Assembly (NCBI GenBank): GCA_019614645.1 | Contig: JABWDB010000011.1 | Location: 3,769,501 to 3,833,500 of the forward strand | Length of the DNA stretch: 64,000 nucleotides | Source: Stratiolaelaps scimitus | Lineage: Eukaryota > Arthropoda > Arachnida > Mesostigmata > Laelapidae | Reading direction: 5' to 3' | In this document: positions 21,301-33,425 of the stretch, piece after piece | Position numbering within the stretch: the first letter of the stretch is position 1 | How the letters are laid out: each line of letters opens with the position of its first letter | Notes under the pieces: model-generated | Databases searched by the model: none | What the model saw: the letters and a program-made list of their open reading frames with translations, nothing else | What the model was told of the DNA's origin: nothing | Program-made: the position numbers and the translations under genes

Positions 21301-24300
21301 ATTGACGAATTAAACCTCGAAGTTCAACCACCTTTCCCTCTCTCCCTCGTTCCTTCTGCTCACCGTTTGAAAAGCTAGAAAAACGGAGTTGTACCATTTT
21401 CATCGGAAATCGACCCCATTCAGGTGCGCTCTCCGTCTTGACACCGTCCAAGTGAACTACGTCGAGTGTTTTCATCGATCTGACCGCGCTGTTCAATGTC
21501 GTGTTCATTAGAATCGATCACACAGATCGCGCATTCATTGCTTTCATTTTGTGTTTTGTCTATTCGTAAGGCCCCTCCATGTCTGCAGGCAACGGTCTGC
21601 ATCGTTTCACGGCGGTGTACGACGTTTTTGCACGGATCGGCCATCTTCATCCGGTGTGGCCTGAGGAATCGACGGGGTGTCCAGCTCGTCCAGCTCGTCC
21701 CAATGTCGATTAGCCCCCGAAAATTTCCTAGACATGTACACCCCAGCCCGGCTACGGTCGTATTTCGTAATCGGCAAAACCAAACGCGAATCCCCGCCCC
21801 TCGTCTCACCTCGCTGGCAATCGCGTTCGAGCATTACAGATGAATGATGCGGATGATAATAATAATAATAATAATAATAGTAGTAATATAGAGTCTGCCT
21901 ATTTTTCCATTTCGTCATATCGCCATGTTTCATTTAGTCATCTGTATCTTTGCCGGATACAGCCCGCGGCGTTTGCACCGGAGCAGTCGGTGACACTCGT
22001 CTCGGAAATGAACTGCCATATTCATGAGCTCGTCCGTCATACGGGCGGGTTGGGGCAGCCATAACGCGCGAACGCCGTGACAGGCTTCGTGCATATCCAC
22101 GCAGACTCGACAACACCGATACGAACATGCAGGGATCATCACCCTGTCACGGAACAGTTGGCATCGCGTCTGACCGCCAACAAATATGGCGGTTTCCACG
22201 ACGGATTCCACAAGCGAGCGACCCGCCCGCTGACCCTTGCACCGCTTAGTATCGCGGCTCCTCCCTGGAACCACCACACTTTGGTCCGGCCAGCTACGTT
22301 CATGCTCGACGGTTCATATTCCATCATATATATATATATATATATAATCTGCCGTGTAGTCAGTCCGTAGCCAGGCACAGAACGACTTCTCTTTACCTCG
22401 TACGCCTGCACCACTTTCACAGATCCGCCCCTCCAATCATCAGACCTCTATCATAGTCTTCTATGATATCGTTCTTGCTCCCGACCAACACCGCTCTTCT
22501 CTTCCCTACGCCGCTCACCGATCAACCGAACACATTTCCGACTATATCTCGTCAAGTTTGTATTTATGGGACGCCTCATGTGTATACTTATATCAACACT
22601 GCTCGTATATTGAATAGTAATCATGTGAATTATTGTGAATGCATTTTGCAGTTTGTCCTAAACGCACGACGACCTCTCCACTCACCAACGCCTTGAACGA
22701 AACCAAACGTCACACGAACGAATATCGTTGTAGCGCGTTCCATTTGGGTACGTCTACACATCGCCTACACTACCTACAATGGTTGCCTGCCTGCCTACTT
22801 TCACATGGAGCCACGAAGACCACAGAATTTCTCCATGCGCCCTCTTCGCTACACACGCTTAATGCATGGGCAAGACAAGAAATCAAGAAACGGGACATGC
22901 AGGAGTAGACTACGCCCTCGGCCGTCGTCAATGTATCAATCCTTCAGGTGACACTATTCCCGGCCGCCTCCGCGATACCATCCCTTGCGAAAGGAAGAAC
23001 AGCCAACAGCTGAGCAAGACAAGGCGAACAGTTCCTCGTTGGGCGAATGACGACGCTTTAAGAAGGTGCTGGCTATAGACACGCATGTCAGCGAAATGAG
23101 CACCGGAGGGGGGGGGGGGTATTAATTAACAAATCACGTCGCTTAATCAGTCAGAGATGTGTTAACGTGCTTGGCAACATTCGTTGCCGCAGCCACCGAG
23201 ACGGAATCGCGTTTTCTTTAGCTGACGCTCGTCGGCACGGTTCCTTGCGATGCGTGACTCGCATCGGAACAGAATCTCATCCGTCCAGCCGCTGATGAGC
23301 AGAGGGTGAAATTGTCCATGTTTATACGAACTTCGCGCATCTAGGTTTTCTGTTCTTAACCTTGTAATCTGTAATCATATATATATATATATATGACGAA
23401 CGCTCTTATCTCAGAGATAAACGCTGAACCAAAACAATAACCTTGTTTCGTGGGACGTAACGAACGCGGTCTCTCTTTAGTAATTAACACGCTAAACCAG
23501 GACAGCAACCACCCCCTGACGTTCCTCTCTCTCTGATGCTTATTGGACCACGAGAACATCTTGACTCGCTCAGTAGTAATGCGAATATTTCTAGTTATAT
23601 AACGGTACCTGCTACAATATATATATATATATATATATATAGTTCCTCGTTTATTTTCGTGTTATGAATATGGTCGGTGTCACGAAAAACACCTTCTGTT
23701 ACGTAACTGGTTACCCCCCTCACATCACACCCCCGCTCCCCCAGCCAAGCAACGTATATTTCCGCTCAACTCGATATTTCGAAGTCGGTCTCGTTCGGCC
23801 GCCATGCAAAATGTCTACGTCTCATTCTCGTCTAACCAAGTGATTTCGGCATCATTTCACCATCGCGCAGAGCAGCATACGGACAGACATTCGTATTAAT
23901 ACTAATATGATCATTTTTATTTTGTATTATTGTAATTATCAGGTCATTAAGGTCGCGGCGACATCACTTGTTCAACATCATCGTCACCACCACATTATCT
24001 ATGGCCCATTTCCTTCTCTCGTACAACTGCCGCTAGTAGAATCATCCGCGGCTTCAGTATCTCAAGCTTTCAATCCTGTCTTCCGGTAGACGCGTCTAGC
24101 CACACAGACCTCTCTCTCTCTCTCTCTCTAATTATTGTTACGAATCGAACGCCCATCGCATCACGTTAGCGAGCGGCGGTTCGACGAGCGTGCACTGCTG
24201 TCAACGACGTGCTGGTTGGTTGATATCGCTGCGCGCGGCGGCGGCGACTACCGAGGCAGATCTCGGAGGGCGGTGGTGACCCACGAACGGATTGGCCGAC

Positions 24301-24325
24301 TCGGAAATCGTGCGACACTGTTCCT
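20521..24325. other. Gene-poor, microsatellite-rich stretch
   Basis: (TA)n arrays lie at 21267-21300, 22325-22346, 23378-23394 and 23618-23641. (AAT)n is at 21857-21880, a G run at 23107-23118 and (CT)n at 24110-24128. Many short frames exist, but none with conserved motifs or splice logic. Confidence 0.5.
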
Positions 24326-24733
24326 TCACACGGGTGATCCGAGGATAGACCGCGACTCGTGGTCGCGCTTTGTGAGGCGCTCCGATGCGCTGCCGTTCAC
24401 ACGGCGATGGCGTGTCCTGCCCCCCTCCAGTAGGTTGTCAAAGGTTGTCTTCCACTGCTCTGCCGAGATCCTATCCCAGTCTGCCTCCGCCATAGCTGCG
24501 GTATCGACCGCCGAGCTGGAACTATAAATAACTGGCGCAGCGAAGCGCCGTTCAATCAACTCGGGAGACTCGACCAGCCCGGGGGCCAATCGGCTGACAC
24601 AACTCGGATCACACTCTGAATCAATCCCCTCTTCTCCCAGCACTCCAGACAGAAAGGCAAATCGGTTGGTACCAATCGATGTCATAATGTCGCTGGCCTC
24701 GTTGCTGAAGAACTCGGGTGAAGAAGCAGGCAC
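24326..24733 (-). CDS. Weak candidate exon or orphan reading frame
   Basis: A 135-codon open frame whose middle has protein-like, acidic composition (GVLGEEGIDSECD; MAEADWDRISAEQWKTTFDN). The frame has no ATG at its left limit. A pyrimidine-rich stretch ending TTCTTCAG near 24710 could be an acceptor. No homology is recognised and no matching partner exon is found, so it may be chance. Confidence 0.2.
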   Translation of the reverse strand: MPASSPEFFSNEASDIMTSIGTNRFAFLSGVLGEEGIDSECDPSCVSRLAPGLVESPELIERRFAAPVIYSSSSAVDTAAMAEADWDRISAEQWKTTFDNLLEGGRTRHRRVNGSASERLTKRDHESRSILGSPV

Positions 24734-25916
24734 CTCATAGAAACGACATCAACTGGGCGAGACAACCGCGTTTTCTCGATCTCACCCTCTCATTATGCTG
24801 TGTATATGTACCAGTTGAATGATGGATGCAATACTAATTCCGAATAGCTGCGGTGAAATAGATGTTGCGTTCGTCTTGATTTTTTTTGTTCGACTACAAC
24901 AGCATACCCCTCATCTATATCCGTATTATCAGCTTCATACAGCTATGCACTATTGTACAAGTTACGCCTCAGGAACGAAGCACGCAAAATTTTTGGTGGG
25001 TTGCTATACTACTTATGGTGTTATTATTATCATTATTATTATTATTACTCTCATTGTCATTATTAATATTACTACTGATATTTTCAATTGATCTAATCTA
25101 ACGCAATTATATGTAACTTATCATCGTACTAATAACGGTAATTGGGATTTCGGTAAACCTCGTATCCTCTTCGACGGTTGGCCATCACCACCCACAACTA
25201 ATTATCAGGCACTCACCCAGTCGCACACCGATGCCAACCCAGCCCTTACCCCAAACTTCAAGCGCGTCATCAAACCATTCGCTCGAACAGAGAGGCACAT
25301 CTACTAATTGCTTCCCACAACAATTCCCGCTTGTATCATGAGCCTTGCTCACCTCGATGTTATTGTTAAAACTCTTTAAAAACAAAGCCCCGCACCAGGC
25401 CTCTCCCGTTCTCTCTCTCTCTCTGTCTCTTTATGCATTTGTCCTCTCACTCGGCCTGCCTTCGCCTTATTACCGACACTAAGTTACTACAGTCTGACTT
25501 GTTCATTTTTTCTCTACTCATCATCATTTGTCTACTGTCCTGCATAGTGTCCTTCCACATCAGTCTCTCTCCCCGTGCTCAGTTCCTCTTGCTCTCCACT
25601 CGGGGGTGCTGTCTCTATATAAATCTACATGCTAGCGTATATATATATATACTTATTGTCGACGATAACCTTGTGGGGCTGGTCAGCCCGAGAGCACGCT
25701 CCTCGATTCTTCTGCTGCGAGTTTCTTAAGACGGCGGACCGAGCAATACTATTGACGTCATCATCAGCCGGTCGCCGCTTGACGAGGGAGCCGTTGGCCC
25801 AGCGAGAAGAAATCGTCTTTGGCGCCAACATTAGTAAACATCTCTCCTTCGATATTCTTTCCGACAGATAACGATGTCCTCTGTCGTCCTTGCCTGCTCG
25901 CGCAGTCGCCACTGCA
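24734..25916. other. Flank and presumed 3' UTR of calnexin
   Basis: Contains an (ATT)n run at ~25022-25075 and CT-rich tracts. The calnexin 3' UTR should run leftward from 25916, but no clear AATAAA is found close by. Confidence 0.35.
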
Positions 25917-27695
25917 CTAATCCTTGCGCGCCTTTCTCCTCTGCCGCGTTCCCGTCGGCTTCGATCCTCCGGCCTCCTCCGGCTCCCTCTCCTCTTCGCC
26001 GCTCTGATCTGCTGTTTCGGCAGCTTCCGTAGCTGATCCTCCTGGCGACCCTTCGGCCTCTTCGTCCGCTGCGTCGCCGGCTGCTACCACGTCGCCGCCG
26101 GCCACGTCAGGCTGATCCTCCTCGGCTTTCTCGTTCTCGGCCAGCAACGGCTCGTCATCGCCCTCGAGATCGGACTTCTTCCTGCGGACCAGCTCCTCGT
26201 CGCGGCCGCTCTTTGACATGCAGCAATAGCTGATGAAGAGTGCGGCGGGGATGCCGAAGGCCAACACGTAGACGCCCCATAGCCACGGGTACTGCGTCGA
26301 GTAGTCAACGAACGATGTCAGCGCCTCGTCGAAGAACGACTTGCTGTCCTTGTCGAGGCTGCGGATCTTCAGCTTGAAGCTGTCCTCCGCATACTGCGTG
26401 GCTACCGCACGGTCACCGGTGATGATCAGGTTATCGAATAGAATGCCATCCGTCATCGACCACAACTCGAATCCAACTGCGACCGCTGGCGGAATCGAGT
26501 TGAACGGCCGCTCGTCAAAGAAATAGTCGGGGTTGGGGATCTTGGGCGGCCGCCACTTGCCCTTGTACGCCGGGTTGTCAATCATGGGCGGACGCCAGAC
26601 TCCCCGGTACTTCGGATTAGCGATCATCGGTGGTTCCCACGTACCGCAGCCGGTTTCCTTGCATTTCGGATTATCGACGAGGGGCGCCTCCCATGTGCCG
26701 TCCATATCCTCGTCCCAGTCGTGAGGTCGCGACGCCTCCGGGTCGGGAATCAGCAGCGGTTCTCCGTCCAGCCAGCCAATCGGCTTTTCCGCCTTCGGAT
26801 CGGGAATCTCGGTGGGCTGAGTGTCGTCCCAGTCCTCGGGCTTGACCGCCTCGGGGTCGGGGATCTTCTCGCGTTCGTCCCAGTTATCCGGCTTCGTGAC
26901 GTCCTTGTCCTCAATCTCCTTCGGCGGATGGATGGGCGGGTCCATATCGTCCAGCAGACTGCCCTGCGCCTCGAGGCGGCCGTCAATGAAAATCTCAAAT
27001 GTACTGTCCCGAGTAAGGACCAGCGTGTACAGGTGAGGCCGTTTGTCGGTGAACACATCGCCAAATTTGCCGTTCATTGCCTTGCCCGCGTTCGTAGCAT
27101 CCTTCCAGTGCTTCTCTTCGAGCTTGCCCGTCATCGGGTTCCTGTGCTGGATAATAAAGTGGAGCTTCTGCTGCAGGCCGCACTTGTCCGGCCCAAACAT
27201 GATGCTGTACGACGTCTTATCATTGAGCGATGACAGGAGATCCCCCGTAGTCGCCTTGCCATCGGACGGCTGGCTAAGCAGCTTCAGATACGCGCCACCG
27301 CACTCCATGCCGTTCATGAACTGAACCTCGTACTGGATGACGATCGGGCGAAAGTCAAACAGAAACGGCTGCTTGAGTGCCGCACTGATCGCATGATGGC
27401 TAGCCTTCGTCTTCAGTATCATGCCCGAGTCGCCCTGAAGTCGATTCTTGTCCTCCGAATGGCCGATCTCGAATTTTCCATCGTAGGCCAACTCCTGCCC
27501 ATCCTTCTTCGATTTCGAAGACACCCATCTCTGGAAGAAGTCCTGCTCAGAGTCGAAATGCTCGGCAAAGTAGACGTCGCCGGCGGGAATTGGCGACTTG
27601 TACACGACCTCGTCCGAAGCCGTTGACTGCGCCACGGCCGATTGCTCCCGGCGACTGCACCCTAATAACAGCAGGCACACCGCCCACCTCAGCAT
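25917..27695 (-). CDS. CANX: Calnexin, ER lectin chaperone
   Basis: A 592-residue type I ER membrane chaperone that binds monoglucosylated N-glycans on folding glycoproteins, normally working with ERp57/PDIA3. Order seen: signal peptide (~1-22); lectin domain with the cysteine pair C132/C172 and the glycan-site residues Y136, K138, Y163, M166 and E410, placed by family knowledge; P-domain ~251-392 with four type-1 repeats (IPDPEA.KP.DWD) and four type-2 repeats (GTWEPPMI.NP.Y); one membrane segment ~470-492; an acidic cytosolic tail ending RQRRKARKD, a basic ER-retention-type end. The start is the ATG at 27695, before MLRWAVCLLLLG. An acceptor ATTTCAG ~28 bases upstream in the transcript suggests a 5' UTR intron, so the open frame further upstream is intronic. 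The coding region is uninterrupted, and length is normal for the family. Confidence 0.95.
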   Translation of the reverse strand: MLRWAVCLLLLGCSRREQSAVAQSTASDEVVYKSPIPAGDVYFAEHFDSEQDFFQRWVSSKSKKDGQELAYDGKFEIGHSEDKNRLQGDSGMILKTKASHHAISAALKQPFLFDFRPIVIQYEVQFMNGMECGGAYLKLLSQPSDGKATTGDLLSSLNDKTSYSIMFGPDKCGLQQKLHFIIQHRNPMTGKLEEKHWKDATNAGKAMNGKFGDVFTDKRPHLYTLVLTRDSTFEIFIDGRLEAQGSLLDDMDPPIHPPKEIEDKDVTKPDNWDEREKIPDPEAVKPEDWDDTQPTEIPDPKAEKPIGWLDGEPLLIPDPEASRPHDWDEDMDGTWEAPLVDNPKCKETGCGTWEPPMIANPKYRGVWRPPMIDNPAYKGKWRPPKIPNPDYFFDERPFNSIPPAVAVGFELWSMTDGILFDNLIITGDRAVATQYAEDSFKLKIRSLDKDSKSFFDEALTSFVDYSTQYPWLWGVYVLAFGIPAALFISYCCMSKSGRDEELVRRKKSDLEGDDEPLLAENEKAEEDQPDVAGGDVVAAGDAADEEAEGSPGGSATEAAETADQSGEEEREPEEAGGSKPTGTRQRRKARKD

Positions 27696-27729
27696 CGCAG
27701 CGACGTTGTTAGAGGCCGGCGACTGAAAT

Positions 27730-28529
27730 GAATCCACAAAAATCAGCAAAACAACCAACCCAATCAATAATCTAGTAATAAAAAAAATCATTAGTTCTAT
27801 GAGTACAGACGGGAAGGAGTCGAAACACGGGAGGTTTCTTTTGACGGCATACGAAGACAATCAATATTGCCCTATAAAAACCGACGACGACACGTAACGT
27901 AATCGTAGTTCGGGTCAAAGATGCAACAAGGAGCGTTGATGCTATCCGCATTCAATCCTTTGAAATAACGGGCGGCGTACATTTCATCATAGATATCTTC
28001 CGACATGGCCATCCAATGCGAAACCGAGTAACGAACAACGTGTATTTGTAACCACGACACAGCCAGATGATAACTCAGACTGACACCTTATCAGATCCTT
28101 CGCGGGGAGAGGATCTGATCAGCCGGTGGAATTGCTCTACTGAGGGACGGCTTCAGACAGACAGGTGGATGGGTACTAGCTCTATTTGACCCATAGATAA
28201 TACCTAATATTATAGTATTATTTTTTGATCTCATACATTTTTGTGTGTGTGTGTGTGTGAAATTAACAACGCAATTATGCGCACGTGTTGACATACAATA
28301 TTAATGTGGGCTGCAGTGATTGAAGTAGAAGCATGATATTCGTCGGCGGTGTTTGACATCAAATCTCCATTTCCAATTCCCAATTGGAAACGATCCATCC
28401 AACGAATTTTGAATCAGTCCGATAATCAACCAGCCAAGTGAAACCTGTACTCGGAGAGTACCATTTGCGATCCAGCGCTTGCATACAATGATATTTGACA
28501 TATCCCTTTTAAGTTCCATCTCTCTTTCA

Positions 28530-28530
<1 letters not shown>
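27730..28530. other. 5' UTR intron or upstream region of calnexin
   Basis: Begins with the inferred intron whose acceptor lies at ~27725 on the minus strand. The donor and first exon are not identified. Includes a (TG)n run at ~28242-28258. Confidence 0.35.
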
Positions 28531-28539
<9 letters not shown>

Positions 28540-28601
<62 letters not shown>

Positions 28602-28642
28602 ATATATATATATATATTATATATATATATATATATATAATA
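28540..28642. repeat. Compound (TA)n array of ~100 bp with phase slips
   Basis: Five TA blocks are joined by ATTAT or TAATAT slips, giving nested palindromes. A (CT)n tract adjoins both sides. Confidence 0.9.
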
Positions 28643-29450
28643 AATATCTCTTACTCACTCGTGTCTCTCTCTCTCACACCTAATCAACGACTACCTCAAT
28701 GCGGTCCGTTCGTTTCATTCAAGCGTGTGCCCAACAAACCTAACCGCTGCAAATTTCCCTCGACCAGAAATTAATGAGTGTCAATTCTGTCCCTACTACC
28801 TGCTCTGGCTTAATCGCCTCAATTTGATTTTTTTTTAATTTAATTGCGCGTTGCCCGTTGACAACAGCCGCCCCTGCAGCCAGACGGGAGGTCAGTAATC
28901 GAGAAGCGCCAATTGCACCGCCGAGCTGCGGTGTCATGAACGATCAGCAATGAAGAAAACTAGACACCCACGGTCCACACGCTCGACGCGGTCTATTGAC
29001 TAAATAGCGAGCCACGAGGCGGTGGATAATGGACAGCAAATACAACAGTGGACACGCACATCGACAAATTCGTGCCAGCCTGAAGCATAATGATAGGTGT
29101 GAGAACAGCCGGGCTTAAGTGCCAGTGAAGTAAAATTCACCTTAACGGGATCAGCACCATTTACAGCTAGCAATTACAGTCAACGCCCAGATACCTCGCC
29201 ACGATATCAACTACGATGATAATGGCGGCGGCGGCGGCGGCAGCAGCAATCGCCAGCGATAAAACCAACGGCGACCTCATTGAAGTCCTATAGCCTTGGG
29301 TAAGTGAAGTCGTAAGGCGAGGCGTGCGCAATCTACCACCAGGTTGGCGGTTGACAACGATTATTATCTATTTGATAATGTAATCAATAAGATCCACCAC
29401 CTCTCTCGCCTGAGCTGCCATTGCCTACCGAAGGGGCGGACTGGCCATAG

Positions 29451-29477
29451 CATTCTATAGTAATTACTATATAGAAT
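29451..29477. repeat. Near-perfect AT-rich palindrome
   Basis: ATTCTATAGTAATTACTATA followed by TAGAAT reads almost identically on both strands, with one inserted TA. Confidence 0.7.
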
Positions 29478-29794
29478 AGTAGTTCTATTGAATACTATAA
29501 ACGTATATGGGCCAGTTATGCTAGTCCGGTACTCGCTATTATTACCTATAGTATTTATTTGCGGCAGTTTGTCGGTAGAGTCAGGCTGACAAGCGATCGG
29601 CGAGTCGCCATAGGATTGAAGTCGGGCGCAAGCCAAGTCAGATGCTGCTGTTGATAGAATTATTTCGTCAGTGACATTTCGGTCACTGGTACCGGCTGCC
29701 GGATATGGACTGGGGCCTCTGGCATAGAACTACGCTCTGCTACGGCAGTATGGGTATATATATATATATATATATATACATAAAAATATGACTG

Positions 29795-29956
29795 ACCGTG
29801 CGTGACGGGACCAGCGAGGGTAATACTGAGCAGTGAGACGCAGGGTTTCAGTATCAAGAAACATGCATATGCGTTTGTTTCCGGGCCATGTTTTTTGATA
29901 CTGAAACCCTGCACCTCACTGCTTAGTATTACCCTCGCTGGTCCCGTCATGCACGG
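29795..29956. repeat. ~160-bp fold-back element with ~70-bp arms
   Basis: Arm 1 (29795-29865) and arm 2 (29887-29956) are inverted copies with only a handful of mismatches, both carrying GACGGGACCAGCGAGGGTAA and CAGGGTTTCAGTATCAA. The loop is ~21 bases. A (TA)n array lies just outside arm 1. It resembles a MITE-like fold-back, but no target duplication is obvious. Confidence 0.85.
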
Positions 29957-32900
29957 CGCATATGCTTGTCTCCGTCTGTGAGCAATTTAATTACCAATTA
30001 ATGTAAGCATTTATACTAATTAGCATACACCAACAGTCTCAGTCATTACTCTATACTGTAGAGTTTTCAACCCTGGCACCGGCAATCAAAAATTCATAAA
30101 ATTCTCACACATTCTTACACATAGAGAGACAGATGCACACATAGGCGGTGTGGTGTTCCTGCAGATTCGTCAAATCCCTCTGCTGATCCCCCGCTCGGAA
30201 CAAAAAAAATGTTTCCTTGTCTTTTTTTTTCTTTACGTTAGAAGCAACATTAGCAGCAGCAGCAGCAGTTACGCCAACAATAACCTACGGCGTCCGATCT
30301 GTCTGATGCAGTATTCTCCGTCACCCATCGAGCCGTCACCCCTGGCGGCGTCGGCGGCGCAACCGCAGTGTTCCACGAGCCGGGGGTAGAACAAAGGACA
30401 GCCAATGAACTATCGGATGCGGCGCTCAATGTTGCTCTGCCTGCTTGCCGTGCTTTCCAGCAGCGTCGCTCGCCGGCCTAGTTGTCCGTCTGTACGCGGA
30501 CGCTGTTCAACGATTCGAGGGTGCGCAGGTTTCACAATGGCAAGACAGGTGACCAACAGCAATCGTCAGCCAGCCAGCCAGCCAGCGCTCTCGCACCATT
30601 CGCCCCGTAGAGGGACGTTGTGCCAGCGGCAGCAGCCGCAGCAGCAGCACAGTGACACCGATCGAGCCGGGGAGACAGAGAGAGACGACAGAAATAGCAG
30701 CTAGATACAGACACTGTTACCATTATAGTGTGGTAATTTCCAGAGCGTCGGCTGGCCAACGAGTGTCGCGCGACATCAGGACGAGTACAACAACATAAAC
30801 GGCTTTGTGTTCTGTGTGCGACGCTGCTGTGTTCGACCGCCCTCCCGCCGTTTGAGTGCCGAGGCGATGCTTGCCCACGTCTCGTGCGGCTGCTGCTACA
30901 GGGGCGCAACAGTAGGGTGGACGCTGCAGTAGCAGCATCGATACAATGAATCTTCACCGATAAGGTGAAGTCGACCGACCGACCAGCCGTCGACGATGAA
31001 CGAACCTCGAACCCGTTGCGGCCTCGCTGCGAACCGGCTCGGAGTAGCGGTTGTCGTGGCCGCCGCCGCCGTCTCCGAGATTTGAGAACTTTCCGGACGC
31101 CAATATATATATACATATATATTGGTTTTTGTTGACATCGTGCAACTCTCACTGATCTCGTTTAACAGCTTCATCGGCCTGCCAATGGGGCGGCGCCAAC
31201 GGCGACCACGACGCACATGTGGTTAATTGCGCGTTACGCAACACACACGAGTGTACTCAGCTCGGCATTGTCCCATCAATGCCGCTACTATGATGACAAT
31301 AATAATAATAATAATAATAATAATTATAACTTCGCTGACAATGGTGATGACGATGATGACTGATTAGTGTCGGTCATGGGCGATCATGTCCACAAACAGT
31401 CGTATAGGCTGTAGATTGCGATTGTGTTCGATTGGCGCTCACGGCGAAACACCGGTACACATACATTGATTGCGCCGGGAAAGCTGAGGTGTCTGGCGGC
31501 GGCGGCCGCGGTGGTGGCACTAGATACACGTCAGCGTCACGTACACGTTCGGTCGAACTGACTGAGATATGACGCCTCGCGTAAGAATCCTGTTTAAGCG
31601 TAATACACGCCTAACGGACACGCTACGGCGAGCACGTCGCCGCCTGTTGTTGTCGAAGCGAGTTACTCGATGAAGCCGTTCTCAAACGTTCGAGAACACT
31701 CTCTCGGTAACAGGAGTCGTCACTCACGGAGACACAGCCGATCTGCAAATTGCATTAGCTACCAAATTGGGGACAATCTGCCAGCACAACAAGTATGGCC
31801 TGGAACAGGGAAAATTCATGGTGGACAACACTCGGGAAAAAATTTCCCCTCGAGAAACATGTCGCGAAAACTTCGATCGCTATTTCTGTCACTGCCGGCG
31901 TTGTTACGCGCTACAGTAATCAGTTTGCTCCAATGAATAGAATACGGGGATCTCTCCTCTGTCGGGTGATCGCTGCTGGACGTGGGAGATCGCACTGATC
32001 CTGTCAATTATTTTGACTTTTAACCACAACCGTTAGAGCAGTTACACTACCGAGTAGCAATGACGATATCGACGTGTTTCGTATGATCATCGTGCCACGA
32101 ACTAAGGATATCTTCTAATTGGTCCAATTAGCTCACTTTCGAGGGGGGCCTCCCGCAACAGCCGAATCGCCTACCGACTACGCCGTCAACGTTCCGCTAG
32201 TTACGTGTCCCATAGCCGGCCAGCGTGTAGCGGCCGCAGCTCAACGGCCAACCGGCGAAAAATCGCACCCATCGCGAGAGAATCCCATGCGGCCACCCGT
32301 GTGTGGCCCTCATGTTCCGAACTGTACAGGGCCTGCCGGCACTGGCTCCGCGCCAATTCCTTGAGCCTGCGTTTACACACGAAGCTTACGCCCCGTCCCA
32401 CGGATCTAGCACACGGCCAACTCCACCGATACCGCTCCGGGCGCTGTGGCTTTCGGTGTGACGATCCGAGATCGGAGACGTCCCGAGTGTGCCCACTTCG
32501 GCTACCCACTATCGTCCGCGTTACATTTCGATTGTCTCGCCAAGGTTCGTTCGTTCGAGAGGACTATCACATCTGAACGGGTGTAATTCCGCAGACACTC
32601 CCTCTGACGTCGTCCGAAGGTTCATGAACAGTTTGCCAATGAAGAGGGATAGCCGGCGCTTACCTGATATAGCGAGTTGCCGGCTCAGGGCAGGTCGTCA
32701 CAATCGTCGAAGTACCACACAGCTGAAACCCAGCTCACGAAATTCTGGATGACACACAGCCTGTCGCTTGGCGTTTGACTATTGGCCGGTCTGCTAGGGG
32801 GCGCTAAGCGGGCGCGGGAAAATTCGAATATGGGCCAATCCAAGCATCTGTTGATCCGGGTGTGTGATTTCGAAATGGGCCAAATAACGAAAAGGCCGTC

Positions 32901-33196
32901 TGCGGGTAGAACGAATGCAGTTCACAGCTACTAGAATCGTAGTGATAATACAGTGATGTATTATTGAGCCGATGTAATATCGAGCCAACATAGGAGATGA
33001 TCTTGCAGAAGATCGAATATCAAGATAAAGATCGGTGAACGAGTGGTACATGTGCCGATCGCCGGCGTATTGCTGCGATACTGATTAAAGTCGCATTTTT
33101 ACAGCGAATCGAGATTCATATTCATAGATTGCATGTGACGTTTGTCGCCTGCTGGGCGCAACAGTAGGCTGGCCGGAGAGCTGGCGGAAGTGTATG

Positions 33197-33425
33197 CATA
33201 TAAGAGGCGCTCGCTTGTACCGAACTCGTCAATAATAATAGTTCGCAGTTGGAGAGTCGCGCGCTCGTTGTAACAGGTGTTGCGCGAGCTCCACCATAAT
33301 ATAACGAGGTCGGGATTTTTCCTGTGAGATTAGGGGTGTGAAAATGTCACATAGCTTGACGAGTAAGTGAATTTCTGCACTAGTTTGATAAGCGATCACC
33401 TGACACTTTAGCAAACTATCGGGTA
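33197..33425 (+). promoter_or_regulatory. Candidate TATA promoter and untranslated first exon
   Basis: TATAAGAGGCGCTCGC at ~33199 looks like a TATA box. Strong donor-like sites follow at ~33360 (GACGA|GTAAGTG) and ~33422 (CGG|GTAAGTG). This would suit a non-coding first exon of a plus-strand gene. PCID2 is the nearest candidate, since an acceptor (ATATTTCAG) lies 4 bases before its ATG. No transcript evidence is available. Confidence 0.3.

Larger units (their letters stand above)
28643..33190. other. Long non-coding stretch between calnexin and PCID2
   Basis: No gene I can support. It holds (GGC)n at 29224-29250, palindromes at 29451-29477 and 31097-31122, (TA)n at 29755-29778, a fold-back at 29795-29956, a CAG-rich run at 30253-30270 and (AAT)n at 31297-31324. 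The 30.4-31.2 kb part is CpG-rich and could be a promoter region. Confidence 0.4.

Noticed and set aside
27696..27860. Upstream in-frame extension of calnexin giving a longer hydrophobic N-terminus
   Set aside because: A clear acceptor (ATTTCAG) lies between it and the ATG that precedes a normal signal peptide, so the extension is most likely intron.
30405..30704. Frame starting with a signal-peptide-like MRRSMLLCLLAVLSSSVA
   Set aside because: Downstream residues are low complexity (CAG and CCAG repeats) with no cysteine pattern or splice continuation. Probably chance in CpG-rich DNA.
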